Assembly (NCBI GenBank): GCA_017460805.1
Contig: JAFUAF010000047.1
Span: forward strand, 50,346 to 114,345
Reading direction: 5' to 3'
Length of the DNA stretch: 64,000 bases
DNA from: Bacillota bacterium
GTDB lineage: Bacteria > Bacillota > Clostridia > Lachnospirales > CAG-274
Shown here: positions 27,503 through 36,401 of the stretch, piece by piece
Numbering within the stretch: the stretch's first letter is position 1
Layout: each line of letters begins with the position of its first letter
Position numbers and translations under genes: made by a program
The notes under the pieces: model-generated
Databases searched by the model: none
Told to the model about the DNA's origin: nothing
The model's input: the letters and a program-made list of their open reading frames with translations, nothing else

Positions 27503-28126
27503 TTACCTCTTTATCCTGACCTTATTCCCCACAACCTCAAGTTTGCCCTCGGCAAAAAGTCTTATCGCCTCGGGGAAAATTTTCCACTCGGCCTGTTCCA
27601 TAACACGTTTTTGCAGTATCTCGGGGGTATCGTCATCCATGACCTCAACCGCTTTTTGCAGGATGATAGGGCCGCCGTCCGTTATGGGGCTTACAAAATG
27701 CACAGTCGCACCCGTCAGCTTAACGCCCTTTTCCAGAACAGCCTCATGGACATGAAGTCCGTAAAAGCCGTCGCCGCAGAAACTGGGGATAAGCGCGGGG
27801 TGGATATTCATTATTTTATTTTCAAAAGCGTTGACAAAATCCTCGCCGAGTATGGTCATAAAGCCCGCAAGAACAACAAGGCCGACCCCGCGGGACTTGA
27901 AATGTTCCGCAAGAGCAAGGTCGTAGGCCTTTGCATCCGCATAATCGCGCTTGCGCATAGTCACAGCCTCAATACCCTTGTTTTTAGCGCGCTCCAGAGC
28001 ATAGGCATTCGGATTGCTGCTGACAACGGAAACTATCTCGGCGGGTATGCCCTGCGCATCAATAGCGTCCATTATCGCCTGTAAATTTGTGCCGCCGCCG
28101 CTTACAAGTACACCTATTTTAAGCAT
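27503..28126 (-). CDS. purN: Phosphoribosylglycinamide formyltransferase
   Basis: Third purine step, transferring formyl from 10-formyl-THF to GAR. The 207 residues (start ATG 28126, GAGGTG upstream) show GVLVSGGGTNLQAI for phosphate binding, catalytic Asn/His in NIHPALIPSF and Asp in SPITDGGPIIL. It starts 10 bp after purM, so the two are co-transcribed. The insert SFCGDGFYGLHVHEAVL is the usual folate-binding loop. Confidence 0.97.
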   Translation of the reverse strand: MLKIGVLVSGGGTNLQAIMDAIDAQGIPAEIVSVVSSNPNAYALERAKNKGIEAVTMRKRDYADAKAYDLALAEHFKSRGVGLVVLAGFMTILGEDFVNAFENKIMNIHPALIPSFCGDGFYGLHVHEAVLEKGVKLTGATVHFVSPITDGGPIILQKAVEVMDDDTPEILQKRVMEQAEWKIFPEAIRLFAEGKLEVVGNKVRIKR

Positions 28127-28136
28127 TTTCGGCACC

Positions 28137-29162
28137 TCATTTAAGATTTATCTCAATGCCCTCGCCTGCGGTAACAAAACCGATCTCGTAGGCCTTTTCA
28201 CCCGCAGCTTCAAGCACTTCTATTGCCTTTTTTGCATCTTCCTTTGCGACCGCAACGACCATGCCGATACCCATATTAAAGGTATTGTACATACTCATGC
28301 GCTCAACCTTGCCAAGTTTTTCAAGCAGGCCGAAAACAGGAAGAATTTCCCATGTTCCCTCGTTGATATTTACCTTTGTTCCCTTTGGCATCATACGCGG
28401 GATATTTTCTATAAAACCGCCGCCCGTTACATGGCTGATACCCTTTACATCCACTTTTGAGATAAGGTCAAGTACGGACTTGACATAAATTTTTGTGGGT
28501 GTGAGAAGAGCCTCGCCAAGTGTGCAGCCCAATTCATCATAGTATTTTCTTAAATTTTCTTTATTCGGTTCAAATATCTTGCGCACCAGCGAGTAGCCGT
28601 TAGAGTGGATACCGCTTGAAGCGATACCGATAAGCACATCGCCGTCCGCTATCTTTGTGCCGTCGATAGCCTTTGCCTTGTCCATGATACCAACGGTAAA
28701 GCCCGCAAGGTCATACTCGTCGACAGGATAGAAACCCGGCATCTCGGCTGTTTCGCCGCCGATAAGCGAGCAGCCCGACTGACGGCAGCCCTCTGCAACA
28801 CCGCTTACTATCTCGGCTATCTTTTCGGGCTCGTTCTTGCCGCAGGCAATATAATCAAGGAAAAATAAAGGCTCTGCGCCGCTGCAAACAACGTCATTTA
28901 CACACATTGCAACCGCATCAATACCTATTGTGTCGTGCTTGTCCATTAAAAATGCTATTTTAAGCTTTGTACCGACACCGTCCGTACCGCTTACAAGCAC
29001 AGGATCCTGCATATCCTTTGCCTTTGATATGTCAAACAGACCGCCGAAACCGCCGATACCGCCGATAACTTCGGGTCTGAATGTGCTTTTTACATGACCT
29101 TTCATCAGTTCGACCGCTTTGTAGCCGGCCTCAACATCTACACCTGCCGATTTATAATCCAT
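28137..29162 (-). CDS. purM: Phosphoribosylformylglycinamidine cyclo-ligase
   Basis: AIR synthetase of purine synthesis, 341 residues. It has the N-terminal [17 protein letters not shown], the ATP-binding loop [24 protein letters not shown], and [19 protein letters not shown] lies 6 nt before ATG 29162. It is first of the purM-purN group. Upstream a TATAAT box at 29208-29213 has only a weak -35, and no purine riboswitch is seen. Confidence 0.97.
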   Translation of the reverse strand: MDYKSAGVDVEAGYKAVELMKGHVKSTFRPEVIGGIGGFGGLFDISKAKDMQDPVLVSGTDGVGTKLKIAFLMDKHDTIGIDAVAMCVNDVVCSGAEPLFFLDYIACGKNEPEKIAEIVSGVAEGCRQSGCSLIGGETAEMPGFYPVDEYDLAGFTVGIMDKAKAIDGTKIADGDVLIGIASSGIHSNGYSLVRKIFEPNKENLRKYYDELGCTLGEALLTPTKIYVKSVLDLISKVDVKGISHVTGGGFIENIPRMMPKGTKVNINEGTWEILPVFGLLEKLGKVERMSMYNTFNMGIGMVVAVAKEDAKKAIEVLEAAGEKAYEIGFVTAGEGIEINLK

Positions 29163-29261
29163 AGTGAACCTCCCGATTGTTTATTATCTAATTACATATA
29201 TATAGTAATTATATCACAAAATATTTTTTTTGTATAGACAAAAAAATAAATTCTACAAAAA

Positions 29262-29291
29262 AATACCCTCGGTTTTCACCGAGGGCATTAT
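29262..29291 (-). terminator. Terminator of the large surface-protein gene
   Basis: On the minus strand ATGCCCTCGG-TGAAAA-CCGAGGGTAT followed by TTTTTT. Confidence 0.9.
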
Positions 29292-29310
29292 TTATAGAGT
29301 TAATATTTAA

Positions 29311-31902
29311 TTATCTCTTGTTGTAGATAGCTGTTCTTGTTTCAGCATCCCAGTCTACAGGTACACCAAGTGCCTGGCCAAGAGCTCTGAAAGGTACGAA
29401 CATTCTGCTGTCTGTGATTTCAGCTACAACACCATATTCCATAGGAATAGGAGTACCATCAACTACCATGTAGTTGCTGCCAGCCTGGAACTGAATGATC
29501 TTCTGACCGTTACCAGCTGCGTAAAGGATAGTAGCTGTCTTGCTGTTAGCATCCCAAGCGATCTTGCTTGTGTTATCAGCTGTTTCTACGTTCTCTGTAT
29601 CAACACCAAGTGCAAGAGATACAAATCTTAAAGGAACCATTGTAGAGTTGCTGCTTGTCTGGATGTAAGCTGCAACGTCCATGTCAACAGGCTCGCCGTT
29701 AACTGTGATAGTCTTCTCGCCGATTGTAACTTCTACAACACCGTCAAGTGTACCAGCCTCTGTAACGATTTCAACATAGTTGTCGAAGCTGTAACCGTCT
29801 GTTGTGTCGAAGTATGCTCTGTCTCTGTTAACTTCCTTGTTGTTTTCAACCTTGTCAGCATCGTTGATCTTGAAGTTGTAGATCTTGTTGTCAACGTCCT
29901 TGTCGTAGTTGTTAACTACAGCCTCGCCGCCGATCTTAAGGTCATAAGTACCGTAAGGTACGGAACGTGTTGTACCAACCTTGAGGTTAGAGATTGTGAT
30001 CGAAGAAGGTTCTGTGTAGGAAGTCTTGTCAACCTTGAATGTGATAGCGCCTTCCTTAACTTCGAAGTTCTTGATCTCAAGTTCGCCGTCTACTGTGTAC
30101 TCAACGCCTGTGTCGTTGAAACCTAATTCGCTCTTACCGAACTTCTTGTCATCGAAGGAAACTTCTACCTTCTCGCCGTCAAGAAGAACGCCGTCCTGAG
30201 CCTCTGTGATTGTGATGTCAGCTGCATCAAATACCTGGTAACCCATGTTAACCTTTGTTGTAGCTGTTTCTACGCTGATAGGAGCAACTGCTTCTGCAAT
30301 TACAACATCCTCAAGTGTATCTGCTGCAAGACCTGCACCTGCTACTGCGCAAGTTACATCGCCTGTGAAGTCAGCATCGATAGAAAGGTAAAGCTCGAAA
30401 TCGAATTCCATACCTTCATCCTTAGATGAGCTGTAAGCAGACTCAACACCCTTGTCGATCTTAAGGATCTGGCCATCGCCTGCGATCCAAGACTTGTCTT
30501 CAAGAGTACCCTTGCCGCCTTCGATTCTCTTAACATCGTTGTAGTCAACCTTTACGATCTTAACGCCGTCAGGAAGTGTGAATTCAAGCTTACGTGTTGT
30601 GATCCATGTATCCTGAGCAGTTTCCTTAAAGTTAACCTTAGCTGCCTTGAAGTCATCTTCGTCAAGGTCCTTAGTGTTAGCAAGATATGTTCTACCGGAG
30701 ATGATTGTAGGAACTTCGCCCTTAACTGTCATTTCCATACCGTAGTCAACTCTTTCGCCGACCTTGATAGTTTCCTTTGTGATACCTGCTGCGCTGCCGC
30801 TGATTGTAACGTTGATGTCGCCCCAGTTCTTGTCTTCGTCATCAGGCTCTACTTCAAGATTCTTGATGATGAAAGAAGAAGCAATATCTGTACCAACGCC
30901 TGTTACGTATACGTTGTTGTCGTCATCGATTACCCAGTCGCTTGCGATCCAAGAAACAGGAAGATCAAATAAGATATAATCATCGCTTGTATTGTAGTCA
31001 ACGCTGATCTCGCTGCCTTCGATGTTGATACCGGGAGCTATTCTGATCTTAGAGCCGTTAACGATCTTGAAACCGCCGTTTACTCTAACCTTAACCTGAG
31101 CTGCTGTGTAGTATGTGATAGACTTTGTCTTGCCGTCAACTGTGATGTCTTTCTTGTTAGTGATAGCATCGAAGCTGCCCTTAACAGTTTCTTTTACAGT
31201 GATGTCGTCAACCTTAACTGTATCTGTACCGGTCTTGATCTTGCTTACTGTTGTTGTAGTAGCACCGTTCTCGGAAGAAGTAGTAGCTACTGTATGAGTT
31301 GTTGCAGATACGGATGTACCGTTTGCATCGATTGTTACCTTAACATCTTCCTCATCGGATGTAGCAACAGCCTTGATGGGGATTGAGTAGTAAGGCTTAC
31401 CGGGTGTGATAACACCTGATTCGTCAGCTGCACCTGCAGGAACAGGAGCAAGGAATACCTGAAGTTCTGTATCGCTGATCTTCTTAGCATAGTAAGGAAG
31501 GTCACTTCTCTTAGCTGTGTTAGTTGTAAGACCTACTGTAGAGTATGCAGTTGTAACGGAATCTGTCTCCCAGAGAGCTTCTGTCATAGACTCCCATGTT
31601 ACTGCTTCGCCGCCTGTAACAGGGCCGTTGTATGAAGGAAGAGCAGCACCTGAACGAGTTGTGTCAAATTCTGCGTTCTCGATCTTGATGATGATGGAAG
31701 CACCTGAAGGGATCCAGTTGCCGTCGCCGTCAACACCAACAGCAGCCTTAGGCTCGATCTTAAGGTTTACGTTCTTGATTACTTCGTCGTTCTTAACGCT
31801 GTCAATTCTGTCAACGCTGTTGCTTGAAGCAGCCATTGCGCTCATAGGAAGCATAGCAGTTGTCATTACTGCAGCTAACATAATAGCAATTTTTCTTTTC
31901 AT
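29311..31902 (-). CDS. Large secreted surface protein with C-terminal stalk domain
   Basis: An 863-residue exported protein. Signal peptide MKRKIAIMLAAVMTTAMLPM...AMAA. A long acidic, beta-rich body with repeated IKNLEVEP/IKNFEVKE-type strands follows. The C-terminal about 125 residues form a stalk domain (STMVPLRFVSLALGV and DSRMFVPFRALGQALGVPVD, then WDAETRTAIY). Codon use is strongly biased (GTT, GCT, CTT, AAC) as in the ribosomal genes. It also has two near-consensus promoters, a 5' hairpin and AAGGAGG. All this points to a very abundant surface or S-layer-like protein. Exact role unknown. Confidence 0.82.
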   Translation of the reverse strand: MKRKIAIMLAAVMTTAMLPMSAMAASSNSVDRIDSVKNDEVIKNVNLKIEPKAAVGVDGDGNWIPSGASIIIKIENAEFDTTRSGAALPSYNGPVTGGEAVTWESMTEALWETDSVTTAYSTVGLTTNTAKRSDLPYYAKKISDTELQVFLAPVPAGAADESGVITPGKPYYSIPIKAVATSDEEDVKVTIDANGTSVSATTHTVATTSSENGATTTTVSKIKTGTDTVKVDDITVKETVKGSFDAITNKKDITVDGKTKSITYYTAAQVKVRVNGGFKIVNGSKIRIAPGINIEGSEISVDYNTSDDYILFDLPVSWIASDWVIDDDNNVYVTGVGTDIASSFIIKNLEVEPDDEDKNWGDINVTISGSAAGITKETIKVGERVDYGMEMTVKGEVPTIISGRTYLANTKDLDEDDFKAAKVNFKETAQDTWITTRKLEFTLPDGVKIVKVDYNDVKRIEGGKGTLEDKSWIAGDGQILKIDKGVESAYSSSKDEGMEFDFELYLSIDADFTGDVTCAVAGAGLAADTLEDVVIAEAVAPISVETATTKVNMGYQVFDAADITITEAQDGVLLDGEKVEVSFDDKKFGKSELGFNDTGVEYTVDGELEIKNFEVKEGAITFKVDKTSYTEPSSITISNLKVGTTRSVPYGTYDLKIGGEAVVNNYDKDVDNKIYNFKINDADKVENNKEVNRDRAYFDTTDGYSFDNYVEIVTEAGTLDGVVEVTIGEKTITVNGEPVDMDVAAYIQTSSNSTMVPLRFVSLALGVDTENVETADNTSKIAWDANSKTATILYAAGNGQKIIQFQAGSNYMVVDGTPIPMEYGVVAEITDSRMFVPFRALGQALGVPVDWDAETRTAIYNKR

Positions 31903-31973
31903 TTCATATCCTCCTTAAAAATTTGAAAAAAAGTTGTTGGAGATTTTTTATTTTAATCTCCCATACGCGTTCC

Positions 31974-32002
31974 ATTATAGCACTCCAAAACTGTTCCGTC
32001 AA
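31974..32002 (-). promoter_or_regulatory. Proximal promoter of the large surface protein, with 5' hairpin
   Basis: On the minus strand TTGACG (31997-32002), 17 nt, TATAAT (31974-31979). The leader carries GGAGATT/AATCTCC (31939-31961), a likely mRNA-stabilising stem ahead of the AAGGAGG site. Confidence 0.82.
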
Positions 32003-32112
32003 CAAACTTTTTAAAATGTAACAATATTGTAACATTTGTAACATTAAATCAAACTTTCGTCCGATTTGCCGTTTCGTCTGTCGGGATGTGCTGTTTTGTT
32101 TTGCTTGAAAAC

Positions 32113-32141
32113 AATATACCATGTTTTTTTGGGAAATGCAA
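32113..32141 (-). promoter_or_regulatory. Distal promoter of the large surface protein
   Basis: On the minus strand TTGCAT (32136-32141), 17 nt, TATATT (32113-32118), 139 bp upstream of the proximal promoter. Confidence 0.65.
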
Positions 32142-32198
32142 TACCTTTTTGCCGATTGTTAGATACCTGTAATATTTCTGATATTTTCGTAATAATTG

Positions 32199-32226
32199 TT
32201 GATAGTTTCTGAAATCATGCTAAAAT
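32199..32226 (+). promoter_or_regulatory. Promoter of the structured small-RNA candidate
   Basis: TTGATA (32199-32204), 16 nt, TAAAAT (32221-32226), 5 bases before the closing stem of the RNA. Confidence 0.55.
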
Positions 32227-32230
32227 TTAA

Positions 32231-32327
32231 GGCCGCTTTGTGTAATAATGTAACATTTGCGTAACATTATTGGAAGACCTTGGGACACTACGTCCACCCT
32301 CTTCACACAAAACGGCCCGTTTTTTTT
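32231..32327 (+). ncRNA. Structured small RNA candidate (about 95 nt)
   Basis: No protein is encoded. The + strand folds into a three-way junction. The outer stem GGCCG-C-TTTGTGT pairs with ACACAAA-A-CGGCC (32231-32243 with about 32305-32317). Arm 2 is AATAATGT/ACATTATT. Arm 3 is GAAGA/TCTTC with inner GGGAC-ACTAC-GTCC. The outer stem ends in CGTTTTTTTT, a terminator. A plausible promoter lies directly upstream. It is divergent from the large surface-protein gene. I do not recognise it as a known RNA family. Confidence 0.6.
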
Positions 32328-32361
32328 AACAGACAGTGAATATTTTTATTTATTTTTTTGT

Positions 32362-32910
32362 TTATTTCTTATATTTCGGCGGTTCCGTCTCGTAAAGGTT
32401 GTTTCCCTCGCAGTCTATAATAACGATGCCCGGGAAATTCTCTACCTTTAATTCATGTATGGCTTCCGAGCCCAGATCGTCATACGCCACGACCTTACAT
32501 TCCTTTACGCATTCGCTGATAAGCGCACCCGCTCCTCCCACGGCGCCGATATAAACGGCGGTGTTTTTCTTCATGGACTCTATTACCTCTTTGCTGCGCG
32601 CGCCCTTGCCTATCATACAGGTAAGGCCGAGATCCATTGTTTCGGGGGAATAGGCATCCATGCGGTAGCTTGTGGTAGGGCCTACCGAGCCTATAGGCTC
32701 GCCGGGCTTTGCGGGCGCGGGGCCTGCGAAATAAATAGCCGCATCTTTTAAGTCTATCGGCAGTTCAATGCCTTTTTTCAGGTTTTCAAGCATACGCTTG
32801 TGCGCCGCATCGCGCGCCGTGTATATCGTACCCGTTATTTCCACGCTGTCGCCCGCTTTTAAGCCCTTTACAACGTCTTTTGTTATGGGTGTTGAAATAA
32901 TTTTCTTCAT
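32362..32910 (-). CDS. Class I fumarate hydratase, beta (C-terminal) subunit
   Basis: A 182-residue beta subunit of the two-subunit Fe-S fumarase/tartrate dehydratase type. It has AGDSVEITGTIYTARDAAHKR, GPAPAKPGEPIGSVGPTTSYRMD, and KGARSKEV. The Fe-S cluster resides on the alpha subunit, which normally precedes this gene. Here the upstream neighbour is a deaminase, so the alpha gene must lie elsewhere or is missing. Confidence 0.92.
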   Translation of the reverse strand: MKKIISTPITKDVVKGLKAGDSVEITGTIYTARDAAHKRMLENLKKGIELPIDLKDAAIYFAGPAPAKPGEPIGSVGPTTSYRMDAYSPETMDLGLTCMIGKGARSKEVIESMKKNTAVYIGAVGGAGALISECVKECKVVAYDDLGSEAIHELKVENFPGIVIIDCEGNNLYETEPPKYKK

Positions 32911-32946
32911 ATATAATAACCTCTGTAATAACCTCTTATATAAAAT

Positions 32947-33402
32947 TTAATAATTAGTCTTGTCTTCTATCGAAGCATATTCCGCAAAAACCTCAAGGCA
33001 GGCATCCCTGTCAAGTTCATTAAGGCCGATACCGCCCTCGCCGCGCAGCACCTTGTAGAAATCGTTGTCACGAAAACCGATATCTTCGCTGTCGGCAATG
33101 GTGCAGCCGTAATACACGTTTTCGATATTTGCCCACATTATTGCGCCCAGACACATGGGGCAGGGCTCGGAAGTGGTGTATATCTCACAGCCTTTGAGAG
33201 AAAAATCATCTATATTTTTACACGCATCACGTATAGCCATTACCTCGCCATGGCAAATGGGGTCATGGTTTTTTACCACTTCATTGTGGCCTCTGCCGAT
33301 AATTTTGCCGTTTCTTACGACAACGCTGCCGAACGGGCCGCCATGTCCCGCTCTTATACCCGCCTGCGCTTCCTTTATGGCTTCTTTCATATATTCGTTC
33401 AT
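32947..33402 (-). CDS. guaD: Guanine deaminase-like nucleobase deaminase
   Basis: A 151-residue zinc deaminase of the cytidine-deaminase fold. Zn site His/Glu in CHGEVMAIRDAC and PCPMCLGAI. The N-terminal GIRAGHGGPFGSVVV, NHDPICHGEV and the C-terminal Tyr match B. subtilis-type guanine deaminase better than tRNA-adenosine deaminase TadA. It would convert guanine to xanthine. It lies 1 bp after murC, so it is read from the murC promoter. Confidence 0.82.
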   Translation of the reverse strand: MNEYMKEAIKEAQAGIRAGHGGPFGSVVVRNGKIIGRGHNEVVKNHDPICHGEVMAIRDACKNIDDFSLKGCEIYTTSEPCPMCLGAIMWANIENVYYGCTIADSEDIGFRDNDFYKVLRGEGGIGLNELDRDACLEVFAEYASIEDKTNY

Positions 33403-33403
33403 T

Positions 33404-34768
33404 TTATTTCACCAAACTTTCGCCAAGCTTGAATACATCGCCCGCGCCCATTGTGATAAGGATATCGCCGCTTTGGCAGCTGTTTTTGAGAAATTCCTCC
33501 GCAGCTTCAAAGCTCGGCTGATAGAATGCCTCCGCTCCGCCGAGTGCATTAATTTTTTCAACCAGGTCTTTGGAGTGTACCAGACCCGTATCTTTTTCGC
33601 GCGCCGCATAAATATCGAGAACCACGACTTTATCCGATTTTGAGAGAGCCTGTGCAAATTCGTCAAGCAGATCGTGAGTTCTTGTATAGGTATGAGGCTG
33701 GAAAACTATCCACAAAGTTTTTGCACTGCCCGAACGCGCGCTGTTTATTGTGGCCGCAATTTCCGTGGGATGATGAGCGTAGTCGTCAACGACAACAACG
33801 CCGTTAAATTCGCCCTTATGCTGAAAACGTCTGTCAACACCCTTGTAATTGTCGATGCCCTTTACAATATCCTCGGTCTTTAAACCGTAGACCTTGGCTA
33901 TCGCAAAAGCCGCAAGGGAATTATAAACATTGTGAAGTCCGGGTATGGAAAGGGCTATCTCCGCCTGTTTTTCGCCTTTGTAACAAGCCGTGTATCTGCC
34001 GAAGCCCGCCGCATTGAAGCTTATGTTCTCCGCAGTCCAGTCGCCCTTTGTGCCGTAGGTCACGATTTTTGCCTTAACACCGTCCGTCACCCTTTCAACA
34101 TCCTTTATATCGGAGTTTATGACAAGTGTGCCGCCCTCCGGCAGGCGCTTTGCAAAGGTATTGAACGAGCGGTAAATATGGTCAAGGTCTTTGAAATAAT
34201 CGGTGTGGTCTTTATCCACATTAAGAATAACGGCGCTGTGGGGATTGAATTTTAAAAAGCTGTCCCGGTATTCGCAGGTCTCCACCACAAAGTAGTCGTT
34301 TTTGCCGATACGGAAGTTGCCGCCTATCGTATTGAGCACGCCGCCCAAGGAAATAGTCGGGTCTGTGCCCGCTTCAAGAAATATCTCCGTTAATATGGAA
34401 GAAGTAGTCGTTTTGCCGTGTGTGCCCGCAACGGAAATCGGATATTTATATGTAAGCATAAGTGTGCCGACAAGCTCCGCACGGTCTATGACTTTTGCAC
34501 CGCTTGCTTTTGCCGCAATAAACTCGGGATTATCCGCCGATACGGCCGCAGTATAGACTATAAGCTCCATATCGGGTGTGATATTTTCCGCTTTCTGACC
34601 TATACAGACTTTTATTCCGCTTTCTTCAAGGTGCTGTGTCAGCGGGCTTGCCTTCATATCGCTGCCCGAGACCGTCTTGCCCTCATGTGCAAGTATTTCC
34701 GCAAGGCTTGACATACTTATGCCGCCTATGCCTATAAAATGTATTCTGTTATAATCTGCTAAATTCAT
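33404..34768 (-). CDS. murC: UDP-N-acetylmuramate--L-alanine ligase
   Basis: First amino-acid-adding ligase of peptidoglycan precursor synthesis. The start at ATG 34768 (AAAGGGG upstream) gives 454 residues, the family norm. It opens with IHFIGIGGISMSSLAEIL, has ATP loop VAGTHGKTTTSS, and VVDDYAHHPTEI near the C-terminal domain. The guanine deaminase gene follows immediately. Confidence 0.97.
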   Translation of the reverse strand: MNLADYNRIHFIGIGGISMSSLAEILAHEGKTVSGSDMKASPLTQHLEESGIKVCIGQKAENITPDMELIVYTAAVSADNPEFIAAKASGAKVIDRAELVGTLMLTYKYPISVAGTHGKTTTSSILTEIFLEAGTDPTISLGGVLNTIGGNFRIGKNDYFVVETCEYRDSFLKFNPHSAVILNVDKDHTDYFKDLDHIYRSFNTFAKRLPEGGTLVINSDIKDVERVTDGVKAKIVTYGTKGDWTAENISFNAAGFGRYTACYKGEKQAEIALSIPGLHNVYNSLAAFAIAKVYGLKTEDIVKGIDNYKGVDRRFQHKGEFNGVVVVDDYAHHPTEIAATINSARSGSAKTLWIVFQPHTYTRTHDLLDEFAQALSKSDKVVVLDIYAAREKDTGLVHSKDLVEKINALGGAEAFYQPSFEAAEEFLKNSCQSGDILITMGAGDVFKLGESLVK

Positions 34769-34806
34769 TTTTATAAAACCCCTTTCCGGATCTTGTATAT
34801 ATCTAT

Positions 34807-34834
34807 AGTATAACATAAATCCGTAAAAATCAAA
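34807..34834 (-). promoter_or_regulatory. murC promoter
   Basis: On the minus strand TTTGAT (34829-34834), 16 nt, TATACT (34807-34812), 39 bp before the start codon. Confidence 0.6.
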
Positions 34835-34892
34835 CCCTAAATTTTGTTTTTTTGTCTTATGATCAAAAAAGGAAATGATTTTCAAATCACTG

Positions 34893-34936
34893 CAAAAAAA
34901 CAGGGGATGAAGCACCACTAAGTGCGACATCCCCAA
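34893..34936 (-). terminator. Terminator of the Ig-like protein gene
   Basis: On the minus strand GGGGATG-TC-GCACT...GGTGC-TT-CATCCCC followed by TGTTTTTTT. Confidence 0.85.
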
Positions 34937-34940
34937 AATA

Positions 34941-35768
34941 TTATGCTATGATAGTAACAACAAAGGTATAGTTTATACCGCCTGTTGTACTTTCGGCTTT
35001 AAGAAGGCTTATACCGCGGCTCTGGCCTGCTTCGATATACTTGCCGTCTCTTACGCCTACGGAAGAGTCCTTAAGACCCTCAACGGTAAATACATAATTG
35101 GCTACATCATCGCCAAGGTAATTTGCAAGGTTTGTAAGAGAATTTCTCTTGACCTTTATCTCCTTTGCAACGCAGTTATCTGTTACGGTTACATAAAAGT
35201 CGTAAATATTTGTGTTTTCTGTTGCGGTTATGTGTACAATACCTGTTTTAAGGCCTGTTATCTTGCCCTGCTTGATGGAAACGATATTCTTGTCCGAGAA
35301 TATCCATCTGTAGTTGTAGTACTTTTTGCCGCTGTCGAGCATATTTGTAAGAGGAATAGTATCCTTAACACCGATCATAAGATATCTTTCATGGTGTGAT
35401 ATAGTCTGACCTCTTGAATTTTTGCCGTTATTTACAACGCCTGTTGCTGTTGATATGTCCTGGTAGCCCGAGAAGTTTTTGAGTACCTTTACCTTGAACT
35501 CGTAGCTTACGCCGTTTGTCGTTCCCGAAACAACAGACGAGCCTGCCTTAACACCCGTTATGGATGTGCCGTTTACCTTTACCGTGCCAGGAGCACTGTT
35601 TGACCAGCTTATTGCACCGCCGCCCGATTTAAGATAGTTGTCCAGACTTTTTGTTTCGCCGACACCGATAGTAATATTCATGGATACATTTGCATCAGCC
35701 ATTACTATTGCGCAGCTTGCAAGTGCCATTATTACCGTCATCGCCATGGCAATAATTTTTTTAAACAT
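34941..35768 (-). CDS. Secreted bacterial Ig-like (Big_2-type) protein
   Basis: A 275-residue exported protein. Signal peptide 1-25, then three beta-sandwich-like segments. The first two resemble Big_2 domains (ISWSNSAPGTVKVNGTSITG, VKAGSSVVSGTTNG; then IVSIKQGKITGLKTGIVHIT). There is no anchor motif and it has its own promoter and terminator. It is probably an extracellular or wall-associated protein; ligand unknown. Confidence 0.8.
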   Translation of the reverse strand: MFKKIIAMAMTVIMALASCAIVMADANVSMNITIGVGETKSLDNYLKSGGGAISWSNSAPGTVKVNGTSITGVKAGSSVVSGTTNGVSYEFKVKVLKNFSGYQDISTATGVVNNGKNSRGQTISHHERYLMIGVKDTIPLTNMLDSGKKYYNYRWIFSDKNIVSIKQGKITGLKTGIVHITATENTNIYDFYVTVTDNCVAKEIKVKRNSLTNLANYLGDDVANYVFTVEGLKDSSVGVRDGKYIEAGQSRGISLLKAESTTGGINYTFVVTIIA

Positions 35769-35826
35769 TTAAAATTCCTCCTTTGATTTTAAAAACTCCC
35801 ATATATAAGCTTATATTAACACATTT

Positions 35827-35856
35827 TTTATAGAATGTCCAGTGTTTAAGATACAA
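35827..35856 (-). promoter_or_regulatory. Promoter of the Ig-like protein gene
   Basis: On the minus strand TTGTAT (35851-35856), 18 nt, TATAAA (35827-35832). Confidence 0.55.
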
Positions 35857-36008
35857 CAAAATTTTTTTCGTTATTTATAACAATTTCATTTAAAAAAATT
35901 GTCATATTTGCCCAAGCACAGTCCCTATGATTTGTCAAGCAAAAAATTTATTTATCGCCTTTAAAATTAAACAAAATTTAAAACCGCTTAAAATGGCGGT
36001 TTTATTAA

Positions 36009-36160
36009 TGTGGATAACTTTACCCGAAAGTTTTGATTTTGCAAAAAAACCCCACAAAAAATGTGGATAAAGTGGATAACTGTGTGAATAATCTATTTAA
36101 GCGGGTTTCGGCGTGTGGATATGTTGATAAAATTTGTGGATAAGTTGTGGGTGTGGAAAA
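36009..36160 (+). promoter_or_regulatory. Cluster of DnaA boxes
   Basis: Three perfect TGTGGATAA boxes (36009-36017, 36062-36070, 36135-36143), plus near matches AGTGGATAA (36071-36079), TGTGAATAA (36083-36091), TGTGGATAT (36114-36122), TGTTGATAA (36122-36130) and TGTGGAAAA (36152-36160). All are in the same orientation within 152 bp. AT-rich DNA flanks it on both sides and there is no gene in 35769-36401. dnaA/dnaN are not adjacent, and the strand bias argues against a fork starting here. A DnaA-titrating or regulatory cluster is more likely. Confidence 0.75.
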
Positions 36161-36313
36161 CTTGCACTTTGCTGTTTTTTTGTCGATCAATAATCGAAAA
36201 TAAATTTTGGTGTTTTTTGACAAAATTCAGCTTACAACAAAAAATTTACAAATTTTTGCTTGACAAAAACAGAACTGCCTTTTTTAAATTGGAATTCAAC
36301 CCTCGAATCACCA

Positions 36314-36347
36314 CAAAAAAAGGACTGATGCACAAAGTACATCAGCC
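36314..36347 (-). terminator. Terminator of the S10-spc operon after rpmJ
   Basis: On the minus strand GGCTGATG-TACTTTGTG-CATCAGTCC followed by TTTTTTT. It lies about 55 bp beyond the rpmJ stop, so the alpha operon (rpsM-rpsK-rpoA) does not continue here. Confidence 0.85.
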
Positions 36348-36401
36348 CCGATCTAAATTTCTAATATTAAAAATCTAAAGCGTTATACGTATATATATCT
36401 A

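Noticed and set aside
29163..29262. Purine riboswitch upstream of purM
   Set aside because: The conserved loops of the guanine/adenine aptamer are absent.
36009..36160. Chromosome replication origin
   Set aside because: dnaA, dnaN and rpmH are not adjacent, and the ribosomal operon to the right would be transcribed head-on to a fork leaving from here. Kept as a DnaA-box cluster only.
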